Below the pieces are notes generated by a model that saw only the letters and a list, made by a program, of their open reading frames with translations, searched no databases and was not told the origin of the DNA. A DNA stretch of 64,000 bases from an uncultured Phocaeicola sp. (GTDB lineage: Bacteria > Bacteroidota > Bacteroidia > Bacteroidales > Bacteroidaceae): positions 20,313 to 84,312 of the forward strand of contig CALUJE010000011.1 in the NCBI GenBank assembly GCA_944320885.1. Direction: 5' to 3'. The position numbers and the translations under genes are program-made. The stretch's first letter is position 1. Every line of letters begins with the position of its first letter. Below, piece after piece: positions 1-8,896 of the stretch.

Positions 1-311
1 GCCCCAGTACTTCCATAGTTGTCTGAAGCATCCAGCATAATATCAGCTATCAGATTCCCCAATAAACTTTCAGGATAAGACGCAACCATTGCTTTTTCAG
101 AATATCCCACTACCGGAGTCATCACAGCCTTCACAGAATCGCTGTAATGTTTCCATATCTTCAAGGCTGCCGTATCGGGACTTTTATCCAAATCGGACGT
201 AATTTCAATCCGTCCCCCCTCAACAGACAACACGCTAAACGAAGAATGATGAGAAATGCAAGAACTCAGCAACATACTGGCTATAACCGTAACTTTCCAA
301 TAAAATCTCAT
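1..311 (-). CDS. 5'-nucleotidase C-terminal-like lipoprotein, partial (N-terminus only)
   Basis: The gene runs off the left edge; only about 103 N-terminal codons are present, starting at an ATG at 309-311. The product opens with a short signal peptide and a lipobox (LLSSC, Cys18), so it is predicted to be a lipoprotein. Residues after about 60 (SVKAVMTPVVGYSEKAM, then ESLLGNLIADIMLDA) resemble the start of the 5'-nucleotidase C-terminal domain (UshA-type), where the E-x-x-LGNLxAD motif is typical. In Bacteroides such free-standing C-terminal-domain proteins usually sit next to a metallophosphoesterase, which would lie outside the window. Function in periplasmic nucleotide salvage is inferred from family only. 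Confidence 0.7.
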   Translation of the reverse strand, partial: MRFYWKVTVIASMLLSSCISHHSSFSVLSVEGGRIEITSDLDKSPDTAALKIWKHYSDSVKAVMTPVVGYSEKAMVASYPESLLGNLIADIMLDASDNYGSTG

Positions 312-446
312 TTATAATATTATCCTGTTCTTTCCAGAAAAGAAGCGTTCACAAAATATATAGAATCTGAAACTCAAAATACGGCCGCAAAAATACACAA
401 AAATCAAATAATCACAGTTTTCTCAAAAAAATAAATGAGTCATGAA

Positions 447-478
447 GTTGTATAACTGACAAATAACTCGTACCTTTG
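447..478 (+). promoter_or_regulatory. Promoter of rplS
   Basis: A TACCTTTG box at 471-478 matches the Bacteroidetes -7 consensus TAnnTTTG, with GTTG at 447-450 as the -33 element 20 bp upstream. Transcription would start near 485 and leave a leader of about 80 nt before rplS. No riboswitch or known leader motif was recognised in that leader. Confidence 0.6.
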
Positions 479-564
479 CACCGCTTTCCGCGCAATCGCT
501 GTCACAGGAAGAGTAACTTGATATGTTGCGTTGGTTACGATAAACAATTTAATAAATAAAAAAA

Positions 565-918
565 ATGGATTTAATTAAAATTGCAGAAGAAGCATTCGCT
601 ACCGGTAAAGAATTTCCTAAGTTCAAAGCAGGAGATACTGTTACTGTAGATTATCGTATTATCGAAGGTACTAAGGAACGTATCCAGTCTTATCGTGGTG
701 TAGTAATCAAAATCGCTGGTCACGGTAACAAAAAACGTTTCACTGTTCGTAAAATGTCGGGAACTGTAGGTGTAGAGCGTATCTTCCCTATCGAATCTCC
801 GGCTATCGACAAAATTACTGTTAACAAAATCGGTAAAGTTCGCAGAGCTAAATTGTATTACTTGCGTGCCCTTACTGGTAAGAAAGCCAGAATCCAAGAA
901 AAAAGAGCAATCCTCTAA
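565..918 (+). CDS. rplS: 50S ribosomal protein L19
   Basis: The 117-aa product is ribosomal protein L19, a large-subunit protein at the 30S-50S interface. The central block [13 protein letters not shown], the YRGVVI strand and the segment [17 protein letters not shown] are characteristic, as is the basic tail [19 protein letters not shown]. Length is normal for the family. It is monocistronic here: its own promoter lies upstream and a strong hairpin terminator follows at 941-970. The start ATG follows an A-rich stretch with no Shine-Dalgarno, as usual in this phylum. Confidence 0.97.
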   Translation: MDLIKIAEEAFATGKEFPKFKAGDTVTVDYRIIEGTKERIQSYRGVVIKIAGHGNKKRFTVRKMSGTVGVERIFPIESPAIDKITVNKIGKVRRAKLYYLRALTGKKARIQEKRAIL

Positions 919-940
919 CAATTGGCCCAACAGTATAAAA

Positions 941-970
941 AAAGGAACTTATCATGATAAGTTCCTTTTT
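941..970 (+). terminator. Rho-independent terminator after rplS
   Basis: A perfect 15-bp inverted repeat (AAAAGGAACTTATCA and its complement, no separate loop) is followed by a T run to 973. It lies 22 bp after the rplS stop codon. Confidence 0.85.
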
Positions 971-1038
971 TTATGCCCATACACTCTCTATACATTATAT
1001 ATTTTCATACCTTAGCGGCAAAACCAATCAAAACTGAA

Positions 1039-1479
1039 ATGAAAAGAATATCGCTTGCATTGCTGTTGCTTCTGGCCGTTTCATCATGGACCATGGCAAA
1101 CACTCCGGAAGATAATGTCACTAGAACTGAAAAACAGCCACAAATTCCGAATGGAACAATGTATCACCGGCCTATTTCCGTGCTGAGTGCACAAGGTTTT
1201 GAACGCATCTTCGGTCTGATAAAGACAGAAGCGTTTGACGATGACAAATTCAAGATGATTGAAATAGCATGTACCGAACGATACCTGACAGTCAACCAAT
1301 GTCTTCGTCTCATGAAACTGTTTACATTTGACGATGAGCGGCTCAAGGTATTGAAACATATAGGCCCGAGAATAGCAGACCGGGAAAACATTTACGAAAT
1401 ACTCGACGCACTGAGTTTTCCCTCCAGCCAGGACAAGGCACGCAATATCATGCAAATGCGCAAGCGGCCCCAATGGTAA
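1039..1479 (+). CDS. Exported DUF4476 protein
   Basis: A 146-aa protein read from the ATG at 1039, chosen because it begins directly with a signal peptide (MKRISLALLLLLAVSSWTMA); an upstream in-frame ATG at 973 would fall inside the rplS terminator. The mature part carries the repeating pattern of DUF4476: a segment with FDDDKFKMIEIA, then YLTVNQCLRLMKLFTFDDER, then LKVLKHIGPRIADRENIYEI and a final FSSQDK-type segment. Family function is unknown; the repeats probably make a small helical domain. It stands alone between the rplS terminator and the convergent TonB receptor. The DUF assignment is from memory of the motif. Confidence 0.75.
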   Translation: MKRISLALLLLLAVSSWTMANTPEDNVTRTEKQPQIPNGTMYHRPISVLSAQGFERIFGLIKTEAFDDDKFKMIEIACTERYLTVNQCLRLMKLFTFDDERLKVLKHIGPRIADRENIYEILDALSFPSSQDKARNIMQMRKRPQW

Positions 1480-1523
1480 AGGCTCGCTTGCGCAACAACA
1501 TCTGCTTTAAAATCTAAATTTTA

Positions 1524-3844
1524 TCAGGGAATAATCTTACAACCTATATAGTAAGTACGAGGTTGTGTAGGACCATAGAAGTATCCGGAATCACGATAAG
1601 GACCTTTATCCAAATCTTTCTGGAAACTGTTGAACATATTCTGTACGCCCGCACTTAACTGCAACTTGATATGATCACGCAATACGAATGTATAGTTCAT
1701 TTTCAAGTTCAATTCAAAGAAATCGGGAGTATGTACCATACAGTCTTTCTGAATATATGAACCGGCATACTCTTCGGGAATATCCGTAGGAGCTACGTGA
1801 GGTACCATCATACGTCCGGTATAGATGCCCGACAAAGAAGCATCAAACTTCTTAAGCGGGCTGGCTGTCAGTGTAAAATACCCGTAATAATTGGGAGTGC
1901 GCGGCATTTGTTTGGTAAGAGGAACGCTTTCATCCTCACTCCAGCCGGTATATTCCTTATAAAGGCTTCTCTGGGCCGTAAAACCCAATTGCAGGGTCAT
2001 CAGTTTCCGATAAGCAAACTTGGCATCGGCATTGGCTCCAAATACACGGGCACACCTGCATTCTGACGTTCCTGTATGATATTTCCATTTTCCATACCAA
2101 TCTTTGTCAGAGTGAAAACATCGCGCAAATCCGTATAAAATCCTTCAAGCAACAAATTGGAAGAGAATGGTCCCAATTCTCCGGTCCAGTCCAAAGAACC
2201 GCTGAAACTGTTTGAATATTCCGGCTTCAGTCCTTTTGCCAGTCTGATAAGCATTCCGGTACCACCCACAGCCGTTACGTGCAGGTCTTCATCAAAAGCC
2301 TGCGGAGCGCGGAAACCGGTAGAATAAGTCAAACGAGCCTGCAACGGTTCCGCCGGCTTATAAAGAAGGTTCACACGTGGACTGAAAATAGGATTGTCAA
2401 TCAGATTATGCTTGTCCAGACGTCCGCCTACCAGCAGAATAACCTTATTCATCTTCCATTCATTCTGAATGAAACCTCCCCATATACGCACATCCTGCTT
2501 CATGTCACGTCCGTAGCCGGTCATCACGTCGTGCATGGAATTATTCTGATATTCCAGTCCGCCGGTAAATGTAGCCGGTGCAAACAGACACTGTTTCATA
2601 TTATTCACATAAGTAGCTCCGGCTACCCATGTCAAATCATCTGTTTTTCCGTAAGCATTCATATTCTGCTGTGCGCCATAATAACTGTTACGGTCTGTAT
2701 GCTGTACAGAACCATACACAGACAACTTATGCTTGTACTCATTCCAGAACAAATCATAGGTTACCCCACCGCTGTTTATCACATGCTTGGTCTGTTCGGC
2801 AATATCAGCCTCATGCGGCTGCAGGTCGAACTTGTTTCCTCCACGACGGAATTCGTTGGTCGTATGATACTCCACTCCCAATCGGCTCATTGTCGTAGGG
2901 CGATAATAAGCACGCAGTCCGAAAGTATTCATATTCAATTTTCCCAATTCAGAGAACCCGTCACCATCGGCATCATAAGGGTTACGGTTCCGGTATGCTT
3001 CATACAAGGCTATACCATATGAATTGTCCGGAGAAACCAGTGATACATTGGCCCCCATATATTGTTCCCAGCTTTTCCCGTTAAGAGACGAAAAGTTGGA
3101 AGCTATCTGATATGAATTACTTACAGGATCTTTCGTAATAATATTAATAGTACCTCCCACGGCATTGGCACCAAACAGGGCAGAGCCTCCACCACGTACC
3201 ACTTCTACCCTTTCAATCATGTTCACCGGAATATGTTCCAGCCCGTATACTCCCGAAAGAGCACTGATTACAGGACGGCTATTGATAAGTATCTGTGAAT
3301 ACGGCCCCTCCAGTCCGTTGATGCGAACCTGAGGAAATCCACAGTTCTGACAATTATTCTCTACACGGAGTCCCGACTGATAGGAAAGTGATTTGGCCAA
3401 GTCGGTCGAGTTGACCGTTTCAAACAGTTTTGTATTCAAGACATTGACCACTACCGGAGCATCTCTTCTGCTCACTTCATTTCTATTGGCCGAAACCACT
3501 ACCTCATCTGTTGTAAAAACGGCCTCTTCCAGAAAGAAATGCACTACGGTAGCATATTCTCTTTTTACATCTACTTTCTTTTCCTGAGCCTTATACCCCA
3601 CGGCATGTACTTTCAGCGTATAACTACCTTCGGGCAAACCTTTTATCTGAAACTGTCCGTTTTCATTGGCTACTGCTCCTTTTCCCGGTTGTTCCACTAC
3701 CTGTACGGTTGCATAAGGAACATTCTCTTCAGTTCCCTTCACTACGACGTGCCCGTCTATAATATTCCCCTGCCGAATTTGGTCCACGGCATAAAGAGTC
3801 ATACCCACCCATGTGAGTACAACAAATAATATGTATTTTTTCAT
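1524..3844 (-). pseudogene. TonB-dependent outer-membrane receptor, frameshifted
   Basis: The upstream 614-codon part (3844 to 2000) has a signal peptide, a carboxypeptidase-regulatory-like domain (about residues 25-110), a plug domain (RINGLEGPYSQILINSRPVI, then ERVEVVRGGGSALFGANAVG) and most of a beta-barrel. It ends in an out-of-family tail after NAGVPVY. The barrel continues in another frame to the stop at 1524 and finishes with a typical aromatic barrel end (PRTYYIGCKIIP). Adding one T in the run near 2039-2042 would give VPVYFGANADAKFAYRKLM and restore one roughly 773-aa receptor. The break therefore looks like a single-base deletion, real or a sequencing error. The neighbouring His-rich exported protein hints at a metal or metal-complex substrate, which is inference. 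Confidence 0.85.
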
Positions 3845-3892
3845 TGAATTCTGATTATGAATAAATAAAACCGATAAAATCTCTCTTTTTAT

Positions 3893-4231
3893 TTATCCAA
3901 TACAGGGAGGAGCACGTAATAATACATTCTTTAAATGAATGTCTTCAACAGTCAGTGACTTCGTTGCAGGTTCCAGATAATAGAATACATGCGGCTTAAA
4001 GTCAATGAAAGAAACAACATTCGGGGTTTCAGCCTGAAAATGACTTAACTGACCCAATACCAGCAATTGAGTCTTTGTGTGTGTATGATTCTTATCTTTA
4101 GAAGGGTGAGAGTGTACAATCACTGCACCATCTACATAGTGCATATGGCAGAACATTGTAATACCGGCCTGGTATGAAACAAACACGGCCAATAAAAACA
4201 ATGGAACTATGATTCTTTTAAATACTCTCAT
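3893..4231 (-). CDS. Small His-rich exported protein upstream of the TonB receptor
   Basis: A 112-aa product with an N-terminal hydrophobic segment (about residues 8-26) and a conspicuous histidine cluster: MFCHMHYVDG, IVHSHPSKDKNHTHTK, and further single His residues. It ends in LLRAPPCIG. It is read in the same direction as the TonB receptor and ends 49 bp before it, so the two are probably co-transcribed. His/Met/Cys-rich secreted proteins next to a receptor suggest metal binding or sensing, but no named family was recognised and the function is not established. Confidence 0.65.
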   Translation of the reverse strand: MRVFKRIIVPLFLLAVFVSYQAGITMFCHMHYVDGAVIVHSHPSKDKNHTHTKTQLLVLGQLSHFQAETPNVVSFIDFKPHVFYYLEPATKSLTVEDIHLKNVLLRAPPCIG

Positions 4232-4310
4232 CGATTACTGATTATGAGCCGCAAAGATAGAACAAAAAAATGATATCTCCGATACCTAATCTTCGGTATA
4301 TATAAAACAA

Positions 4311-4351
4311 GAGCTTTCTAAAAAGACCCAATCATGTCTTTCAGAAAGCTC
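4311..4351 (-). terminator. Terminator after the Pro/Arg-rich protein gene
   Basis: GAGCTTTCT (4311-4319) pairs with AGAAAGCTC (4343-4351), with an inner AAAGAC/GTCTTT stem. On the minus strand it is followed by a T-rich tail. It lies 39 bp past the stop of the gene ending at 4390. Confidence 0.65.
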
Positions 4352-4389
4352 TCTTATTATGGAAACGTTATTAGCTTATAAAAAAACAA

Positions 4390-5370
4390 CTATACTTTAA
4401 ATATATTTCTTCTGTTCTGGTTTTCCTTCTTGTCATCCGACGGACGATGTGACGGACGAGACGGCTTTTTATCCGGTTTCACTGACGGACGGGAAGGCCG
4501 CACATTGGAAGGACGATTCTCATGAGACGGTTTTACCGACGGACGGTGATTCGGACGAGATGGTTTATTGTCCGGCTTTACCGATGGGTGAGAAGGACGC
4601 CCTGCAGACGGACGTTCCGGACGAACGGAAGGTTTATAATCCGGTCGTGAAGGTCTATGTTCCGGACGTGCTACCGGATGATTCGGACGTGACGGCGGAC
4701 GAACCACTACTCCCGGACGATGAGGCGGAGCTACCGGCTGATTGGGGCGTGATACATAAGGCGGACGCGTCGGACGACCGGCAATACCCGGTCCGAAGTC
4801 ATGATGACGATACGTTACATAATGAACATGATGGCTCGGACGAGTCCACGGCCCTACATAGCGAGCATGATGATAACGGTTGCAATAATAACCATTCACA
4901 TAATGCACTCTGCTATGAATGCCCACATAAGTCAGAAAGTTCAGCGGAGCCGCAAAATAATAAAATGACGGATTATCATATTCCAGATACAGACGAATCG
5001 TACAATGCTTGTTCTCTACATATATCGGACGATAAAAATAATCCTTGTTCATAAAACGTTCAAACTGTCTGCGGGTAAGAACGTAACTTAAGTCTTCATT
5101 CCGAAGGTCCAGACTATTATAATACTGATCAATGGCATACGTATATCCATAAGCCAGATCATCCATTATGTCACGCACTCCATAAAAGAAATCATAATTG
5201 ATTTCATACACATCGTTACGCTGCATACTGCTTAACGAAAGCTCATGTGCCATTCGGTCTGTCATAAAGCGTGCATTGTTTCTGATTTCCGATACAGTCA
5301 TTGCAGCCCGGCCAGTCTGAACTACAAACAAACAAAGCACCATCCATATCAGTCTCCTTACACTTCTCAT
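4390..5370 (-). CDS. Exported protein with a Pro/Arg/Ser-rich repetitive tail
   Basis: A 326-aa product with a cleavable signal peptide (about residues 1-23, ending GRAA). Residues about 24-185 form an ordinary domain rich in Tyr, His and Arg, with regular acidic helices early on (RMAHELSLSSMQRNDVYEIN). From about residue 195 to the end it becomes low-complexity: imperfect repeats of RPS, RPNHRPSVKP and KPSRP type with a strong positive charge. The tail could bind anionic polymers or span the envelope, but that is speculation. No family was recognised. It is monocistronic, with its own terminator downstream. Confidence 0.7.
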   Translation of the reverse strand: MRSVRRLIWMVLCLFVVQTGRAAMTVSEIRNNARFMTDRMAHELSLSSMQRNDVYEINYDFFYGVRDIMDDLAYGYTYAIDQYYNSLDLRNEDLSYVLTRRQFERFMNKDYFYRPIYVENKHCTIRLYLEYDNPSFYYFAAPLNFLTYVGIHSRVHYVNGYYCNRYHHARYVGPWTRPSHHVHYVTYRHHDFGPGIAGRPTRPPYVSRPNQPVAPPHRPGVVVRPPSRPNHPVARPEHRPSRPDYKPSVRPERPSAGRPSHPSVKPDNKPSRPNHRPSVKPSHENRPSNVRPSRPSVKPDKKPSRPSHRPSDDKKENQNRRNIFKV

Positions 5371-5539
5371 ATTTATCTGTTTTTACGGTTTGACAATAAC
5401 AATCATTTTTCTATGTCAACAAAGATAAAAGAAGAAAAAACCTTAATCAACAGTTTTTCCCTAAAATTAAATAGGGATTTCCCTATTCTGATTTATCCAC
5501 ATTTGTTACGGACAACTACCTTTAGATAAAATTATTGTA

Positions 5540-5547
5540 TATATTTG
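5540..5547 (+). promoter_or_regulatory. -7 box for the small lipoprotein gene
   Basis: TATATTTG matches the Bacteroidetes -7 consensus TAnnTTTG and lies 23 bp before the ATG at 5571. The -33 element is not obvious. Confidence 0.45.
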
Positions 5548-5570
5548 TATTCAAATGAATCTCTACAATT

Positions 5571-5744
5571 ATGAAAGCAAAATTACTCCTTATTCTTTTT
5601 ACCTTGTCGCTATGTAGCGGACTGACATCATGCATCCATATCAAGCACGCAAAGAAACCGCATAAAAAAATACCTCCCGGACATGCAAAGAAAATCAAAG
5701 GTAAGAAGGCCGCAAAGTTTTATGCTCCGGGACATCGTCATTAA
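5571..5744 (+). CDS. 57-aa basic small lipoprotein
   Basis: A short gene encoding 57 residues. It begins with a clear lipoprotein signal (MKAKLLLILFTLSLCSG) and a lipobox LTSC at Cys21. The mature peptide is only about 36 residues, very basic and His-rich, with two PGH motifs (PPGHAKK and APGHRH). A -7 box precedes it and a strong terminator follows 5 bp after the stop, which supports a real transcript. Similar tiny PPG(H/Q)AKK lipoproteins are common in Bacteroides; their role is unknown. Confidence 0.7.
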   Translation: MKAKLLLILFTLSLCSGLTSCIHIKHAKKPHKKIPPGHAKKIKGKKAAKFYAPGHRH

Positions 5745-5748
5745 AAAC

Positions 5749-5789
5749 AAAAGCTCCGTTGTTCGCATATTACCGACAACGGAGCTTTT
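5749..5789. terminator. Bidirectional terminator between convergent genes
   Basis: AAAAGCTCCGTTGT (5749-5762) pairs perfectly with ACAACGGAGCTTTT (5776-5789) across a 13-nt loop. A-rich and T-rich ends on both sides let it serve the plus-strand lipoprotein gene and the minus-strand CvfB-like gene. Confidence 0.85.
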
Positions 5790-5797
5790 CATATTTC

Positions 5798-6631
5798 TTA
5801 TACCAGCCTTATCCCATTCTCTTCAAGAACTATCAGGCGTTTCTTATACAAATCACCGACAGCCTTTTTAAATGTTTTCTTGCTTACGCCGAAGGTTTCA
5901 TATATCTCTTCGGCCGGACTTTTATCATTGAAACCGGTATAGCCGTCATGATTACGGATATACTCAAGCAGAACAATTGAGAAGTCATCCACCTTGCGTG
6001 CTCCTCCCCGCTGAAGTTCGAGGTCAATCTTTCCATCCGGACGTACCTGCTTGATATACGCCTCCAGACGGTCGCCAATATTAACCGGCTGAAATATCTC
6101 ATTGGCATAAATCATACCGACAAAGCGGTTTTCTATAATTGCCTTGAATCCCAAATCGGTCTTCTGCCATACCAGCACTTCCACCTTTTCACCCGGACGG
6201 TAGTCGGGCATTTCCTTCGAGAGGAAGTGCTCTACCTTGGCCGACGCCATGATACGGTAACTGTCCTCATCAATATGCACGTGCACCACATAACTGTTTC
6301 CTTTCTGCATTTTCATTTTCTGCTCTCTAAAAGGAACAAACAAGTCTTTCATCAGTCCCCAATCAAGAAAAGCCCCGAATTCGTTTGTCCATGCCACTTT
6401 GAGACAAGCAAACTCCCCTACCTGAACATACGGAGTAAGCGTCGTTGCAATAAGCCGCTCTTCATTATCCAGATAAATAAACACATTGAGCATATCTCCC
6501 GGTTTACATCCGGCAGGGACATAACGTGTGGGAAGCAGAATTTCACCATCGTCACCTCCGTCAAGGTATACGCCGAAATCTACTGTCTTAACCACTTCCA
6601 GCTGATTATACTTTCCTAATTGTACGTGCAT
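5798..6631 (-). CDS. CvfB-like S1 RNA-binding protein
   Basis: A 277-aa cytoplasmic protein of the CvfB/YitL family, with tandem S1-like OB folds and a C-terminal winged helix. Visible S1-type strands are VVKTVDFGVYLDGGDDGEILLP (about residues 13-34), AWTNEFGAFLDWGLMKDLFVP (about 79-99) and VWQKTDLGFKAIIENRFVGMIY (about 152-175). The end (SPAEEIYETFGVSKKTFKKA, then YKKRLIVLEENGIRLV) is the winged-helix part. Family members affect RNA metabolism and virulence gene expression in Gram-positives; the role in Bacteroidetes is not defined. The next gene upstream ends 12 bp away, so they may be co-transcribed. Confidence 0.85.
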   Translation of the reverse strand: MHVQLGKYNQLEVVKTVDFGVYLDGGDDGEILLPTRYVPAGCKPGDMLNVFIYLDNEERLIATTLTPYVQVGEFACLKVAWTNEFGAFLDWGLMKDLFVPFREQKMKMQKGNSYVVHVHIDEDSYRIMASAKVEHFLSKEMPDYRPGEKVEVLVWQKTDLGFKAIIENRFVGMIYANEIFQPVNIGDRLEAYIKQVRPDGKIDLELQRGGARKVDDFSIVLLEYIRNHDGYTGFNDKSPAEEIYETFGVSKKTFKKAVGDLYKKRLIVLEENGIRLV

Positions 6632-6643
6632 ATCGGTTTAAGT

Positions 6644-7519
6644 TTATTGAAAAATACTCTTTAAATACCTGGCATTTGTGCCATAATTCTTCTTCACGTT
6701 GTGAACATCGTTCTTGTCGCGTGAGCGTTCCATTACGAGCCATCCGCTCCATCCCATACGGTCGAGTGTCTGTTTCACTTTTTTCAAGTCCAGACGCGTA
6801 TTGTCCGGCAAGGTTACACCGTCGGTATCCGTACAGTGAATCTGGCAGATGTTCTCTTTTCCCAGAATCTCAAGCTCGCTGCACACATCACGTCCGGCAT
6901 CCAGTGCATTCTGGAACTTGAAGTAGATTTTTATTCCTTCAGAATTTATCTCCTTCAGCAGTTCAAGCTCACCTTTTGCGTCGAGCGATGTCTCTATGCC
7001 TATCACCATTCCTTTGCGTGCAGCCATATCCCCTACAACCTTCATCCGCTTTACCAGTTCCGGACGCAGTTCAGGATTCTTTGTCAGATTACATACACCC
7101 AAAGGAAGGAAAGCAATCTTCACACCCATAGCCTCCATGGTGTTCAGACAGTCCTGAACCAGGTCTACATAATTGTCACGCTCTACAAACGACTGTCCGT
7201 AAAAGCCCGACATGGCAATGGATGAAATCTCAACATCAAATTCCTGTGCCTTTTCTCTGAACAGCTTCTGAAAATGAGGATACCGCAACTTATTGTCAAA
7301 CGTATCTCTTTTTCCCAGTCCGCCCATATCCACCTCTATACCGTCACAACCTATCTCACGTGCCAGCTGGAATTCACCGATTTTCTGTCTTTTCAGAATC
7401 ATCCAGTCACACACCGATATCTTATAACGCTGCTCTTTCGATGATTGTGCCAATACAAATTCAGGCGAAAGAACCAACAGGAACAATAATGTCAGAATAA
7501 TACTTCCTTTTGTTTTCAT
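6644..7519 (-). CDS. Exported sugar-phosphate isomerase/epimerase-type TIM-barrel protein
   Basis: A 291-aa protein with a signal peptide (about residues 1-25, ending VLAQ) followed by an AP-endonuclease-2/xylose-isomerase-like TIM barrel. Typical segments are FQLAREIGCDGIEVDMGG (strand plus acidic ligand), MKVVGDMAARKGMVIGIETS, CQIHCTDTDG and GWSGWLVMERSRD. These provide the Glu/Asp/His residues that hold the divalent metal in the family. The export signal puts it in the periplasm, where Bacteroides often keep such enzymes for sugar modification. The substrate cannot be read from sequence. It lies just upstream of the CvfB-like gene on the same strand. Confidence 0.8.
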   Translation of the reverse strand: MKTKGSIILTLLFLLVLSPEFVLAQSSKEQRYKISVCDWMILKRQKIGEFQLAREIGCDGIEVDMGGLGKRDTFDNKLRYPHFQKLFREKAQEFDVEISSIAMSGFYGQSFVERDNYVDLVQDCLNTMEAMGVKIAFLPLGVCNLTKNPELRPELVKRMKVVGDMAARKGMVIGIETSLDAKGELELLKEINSEGIKIYFKFQNALDAGRDVCSELEILGKENICQIHCTDTDGVTLPDNTRLDLKKVKQTLDRMGWSGWLVMERSRDKNDVHNVKKNYGTNARYLKSIFQ

Positions 7520-7585
7520 AATTTCAGATTAACGTTTGGTTATTTAGCTGCAAAGAAAGAGGATATTTTTTTATTTTTAGAATGA

Positions 7586-7618
7586 TTTGTCATAAAAAAA
7601 AGAAATATGCTACTTTTG
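7586..7618 (+). promoter_or_regulatory. Promoter of the nucleoside-recognition protein / ybeY operon
   Basis: TTTG at 7586-7589 and TACTTTTG at 7611-7618 are separated by 21 bp, a near-consensus Bacteroidetes promoter. The expected start near 7624 falls before the ATG at 7646 and past an alternative ATG at 7607, which decides the start of the downstream gene. Confidence 0.7.
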
Positions 7619-7645
7619 CATACAGAAACAAAAAACGCTCACATT

Positions 7646-8878
7646 ATGGTTCTTAATTATATATGGATAGCTTTCTTTCTGATAGCTTTTCTCATGGCTT
7701 TGGGAAAACTGGTCATCTTCGGTGACACCTCAGTGTTTCCTGCCATTATCGATTCCACTTTCGCCTCATCAAAGACAGCTTTCGAGATATCGCTCGGACT
7801 TACCGGCGTATTGTCACTCTGGCTGGGCATCATGCGCATAGGCGAGAAAGGCGGTGTGGTAGCCATCATTGCCCGTTGGCTGAGCCCGCTGTTCTGCAGG
7901 CTTTTTCCCGATATTCCCAAGGGGCATCCCGTAACAGGAACCATTTTCATGAACATATCGGCCAACATGCTGGGACTGGACAATGCCGCCACTCCCATGG
8001 GACTGAAAGCCATGGAACAGCTTCAGGAAATGAACCGGCAGAAAGACACTGCCACCAATCCCATGATTATGTTTCTGGTACTGAACACATCGGGACTGAC
8101 CATCATCCCTATCAGCATTATGGTATACCGGGCACAGATGGGAGCGGCACAACCTACCGATGTATTCATTCCGCTTCTGCTGGCCACATTCTTCTCTACG
8201 CTGGCCGGAATCATCTGCGTAAGCCTGTATCAGCGCATCAACCTGCTTAACCGTACCTTGCTGCTTGCCCTGGGAGGCGCCTCTGTGGTTGTAGCCGCCA
8301 TCATATGGGGATTCGGCCGCCTGTCACAAACACAGATTGACGTTGTCTCGACCTCTGCCGCAAACATCATTCTGTTTCTGATTATCATCGCCTTCATCAT
8401 AGCCGGCATACGGCGCAAAATAAACGTATACGACGCCTTTATCGAAGGTGCAAAAGACGGCTTCCAGACTGCCGTGCGCATCATTCCCTATCTGGTAGCG
8501 ATACTGGTAGCCATCGGCGTATTCCGTGCTTCGGGTGCCATGGACATGCTTATCAGCGGCATAGAGTGGCTGGTAGCCGTATGCGGAGGCGATACTGATT
8601 TTGTGGGCGCACTGCCTACCGCTCTGATGAAACCGCTGAGCGGAAGCGGAGCGCGCGGACTGATGGTCGACGCCATGAATACCTACGGTCCCGACTCGTT
8701 TGTAGGCCGGCTTGCCTGTATCTTCCAGGGCTCAACCGATACCACCTTTTACATACTGGCCGTATATTTCGGCAGCGTAGGCATCAAGCATACCCGCCAT
8801 GCCGTATCGTGCGGACTGCTGGCCGATTTGGCCGGAGTACTGGCTGCCATATTCATTGCCTATTTCTTCTTTGCATAA
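7646..8878 (+). CDS. Nucleoside recognition domain (SpmA/SpmB-like) membrane protein
   Basis: A 410-aa polytopic inner-membrane protein. The start at 7646 is chosen because the promoter's transcription start lies after the earlier in-frame ATG at 7607. It carries two nucleoside-recognition (Gate) halves: residues about 40-190 (SLGLTGVLSLWLGIMRIGEK, NMLGLDNAATPMGLKAMEQL, LVLNTSGLTIIP) match SpmA, and about 245-405 (FIEGAKDGFQTAVRIIPYLV, ALMKPLSGSGARGLMVDAM, QGSTDTTFYILAVYFGSVG) match SpmB. SpmA/SpmB affect spore maturation in Bacillus, but non-sporeformers such as this one carry the fused form with unknown substrate. ybeY follows after 18 bp, probably in the same transcript. Confidence 0.85.
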   Translation: MVLNYIWIAFFLIAFLMALGKLVIFGDTSVFPAIIDSTFASSKTAFEISLGLTGVLSLWLGIMRIGEKGGVVAIIARWLSPLFCRLFPDIPKGHPVTGTIFMNISANMLGLDNAATPMGLKAMEQLQEMNRQKDTATNPMIMFLVLNTSGLTIIPISIMVYRAQMGAAQPTDVFIPLLLATFFSTLAGIICVSLYQRINLLNRTLLLALGGASVVVAAIIWGFGRLSQTQIDVVSTSAANIILFLIIIAFIIAGIRRKINVYDAFIEGAKDGFQTAVRIIPYLVAILVAIGVFRASGAMDMLISGIEWLVAVCGGDTDFVGALPTALMKPLSGSGARGLMVDAMNTYGPDSFVGRLACIFQGSTDTTFYILAVYFGSVGIKHTRHAVSCGLLADLAGVLAAIFIAYFFFA

Positions 8879-8896
8879 ACTTAAAACCGGAATAAT

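Noticed and set aside
479..564. Riboswitch or ribosomal leader before rplS
   Set aside because: The roughly 80-nt leader shows no fold or motif I recognise. A covariance search would be needed to decide.
4449..5054. A 201-codon acidic plus-strand frame opposite the Pro/Arg-rich gene
   Set aside because: It arises because the repetitive GA/CG-rich DNA lacks stops on the opposite strand. It has no signal peptide or family motif.
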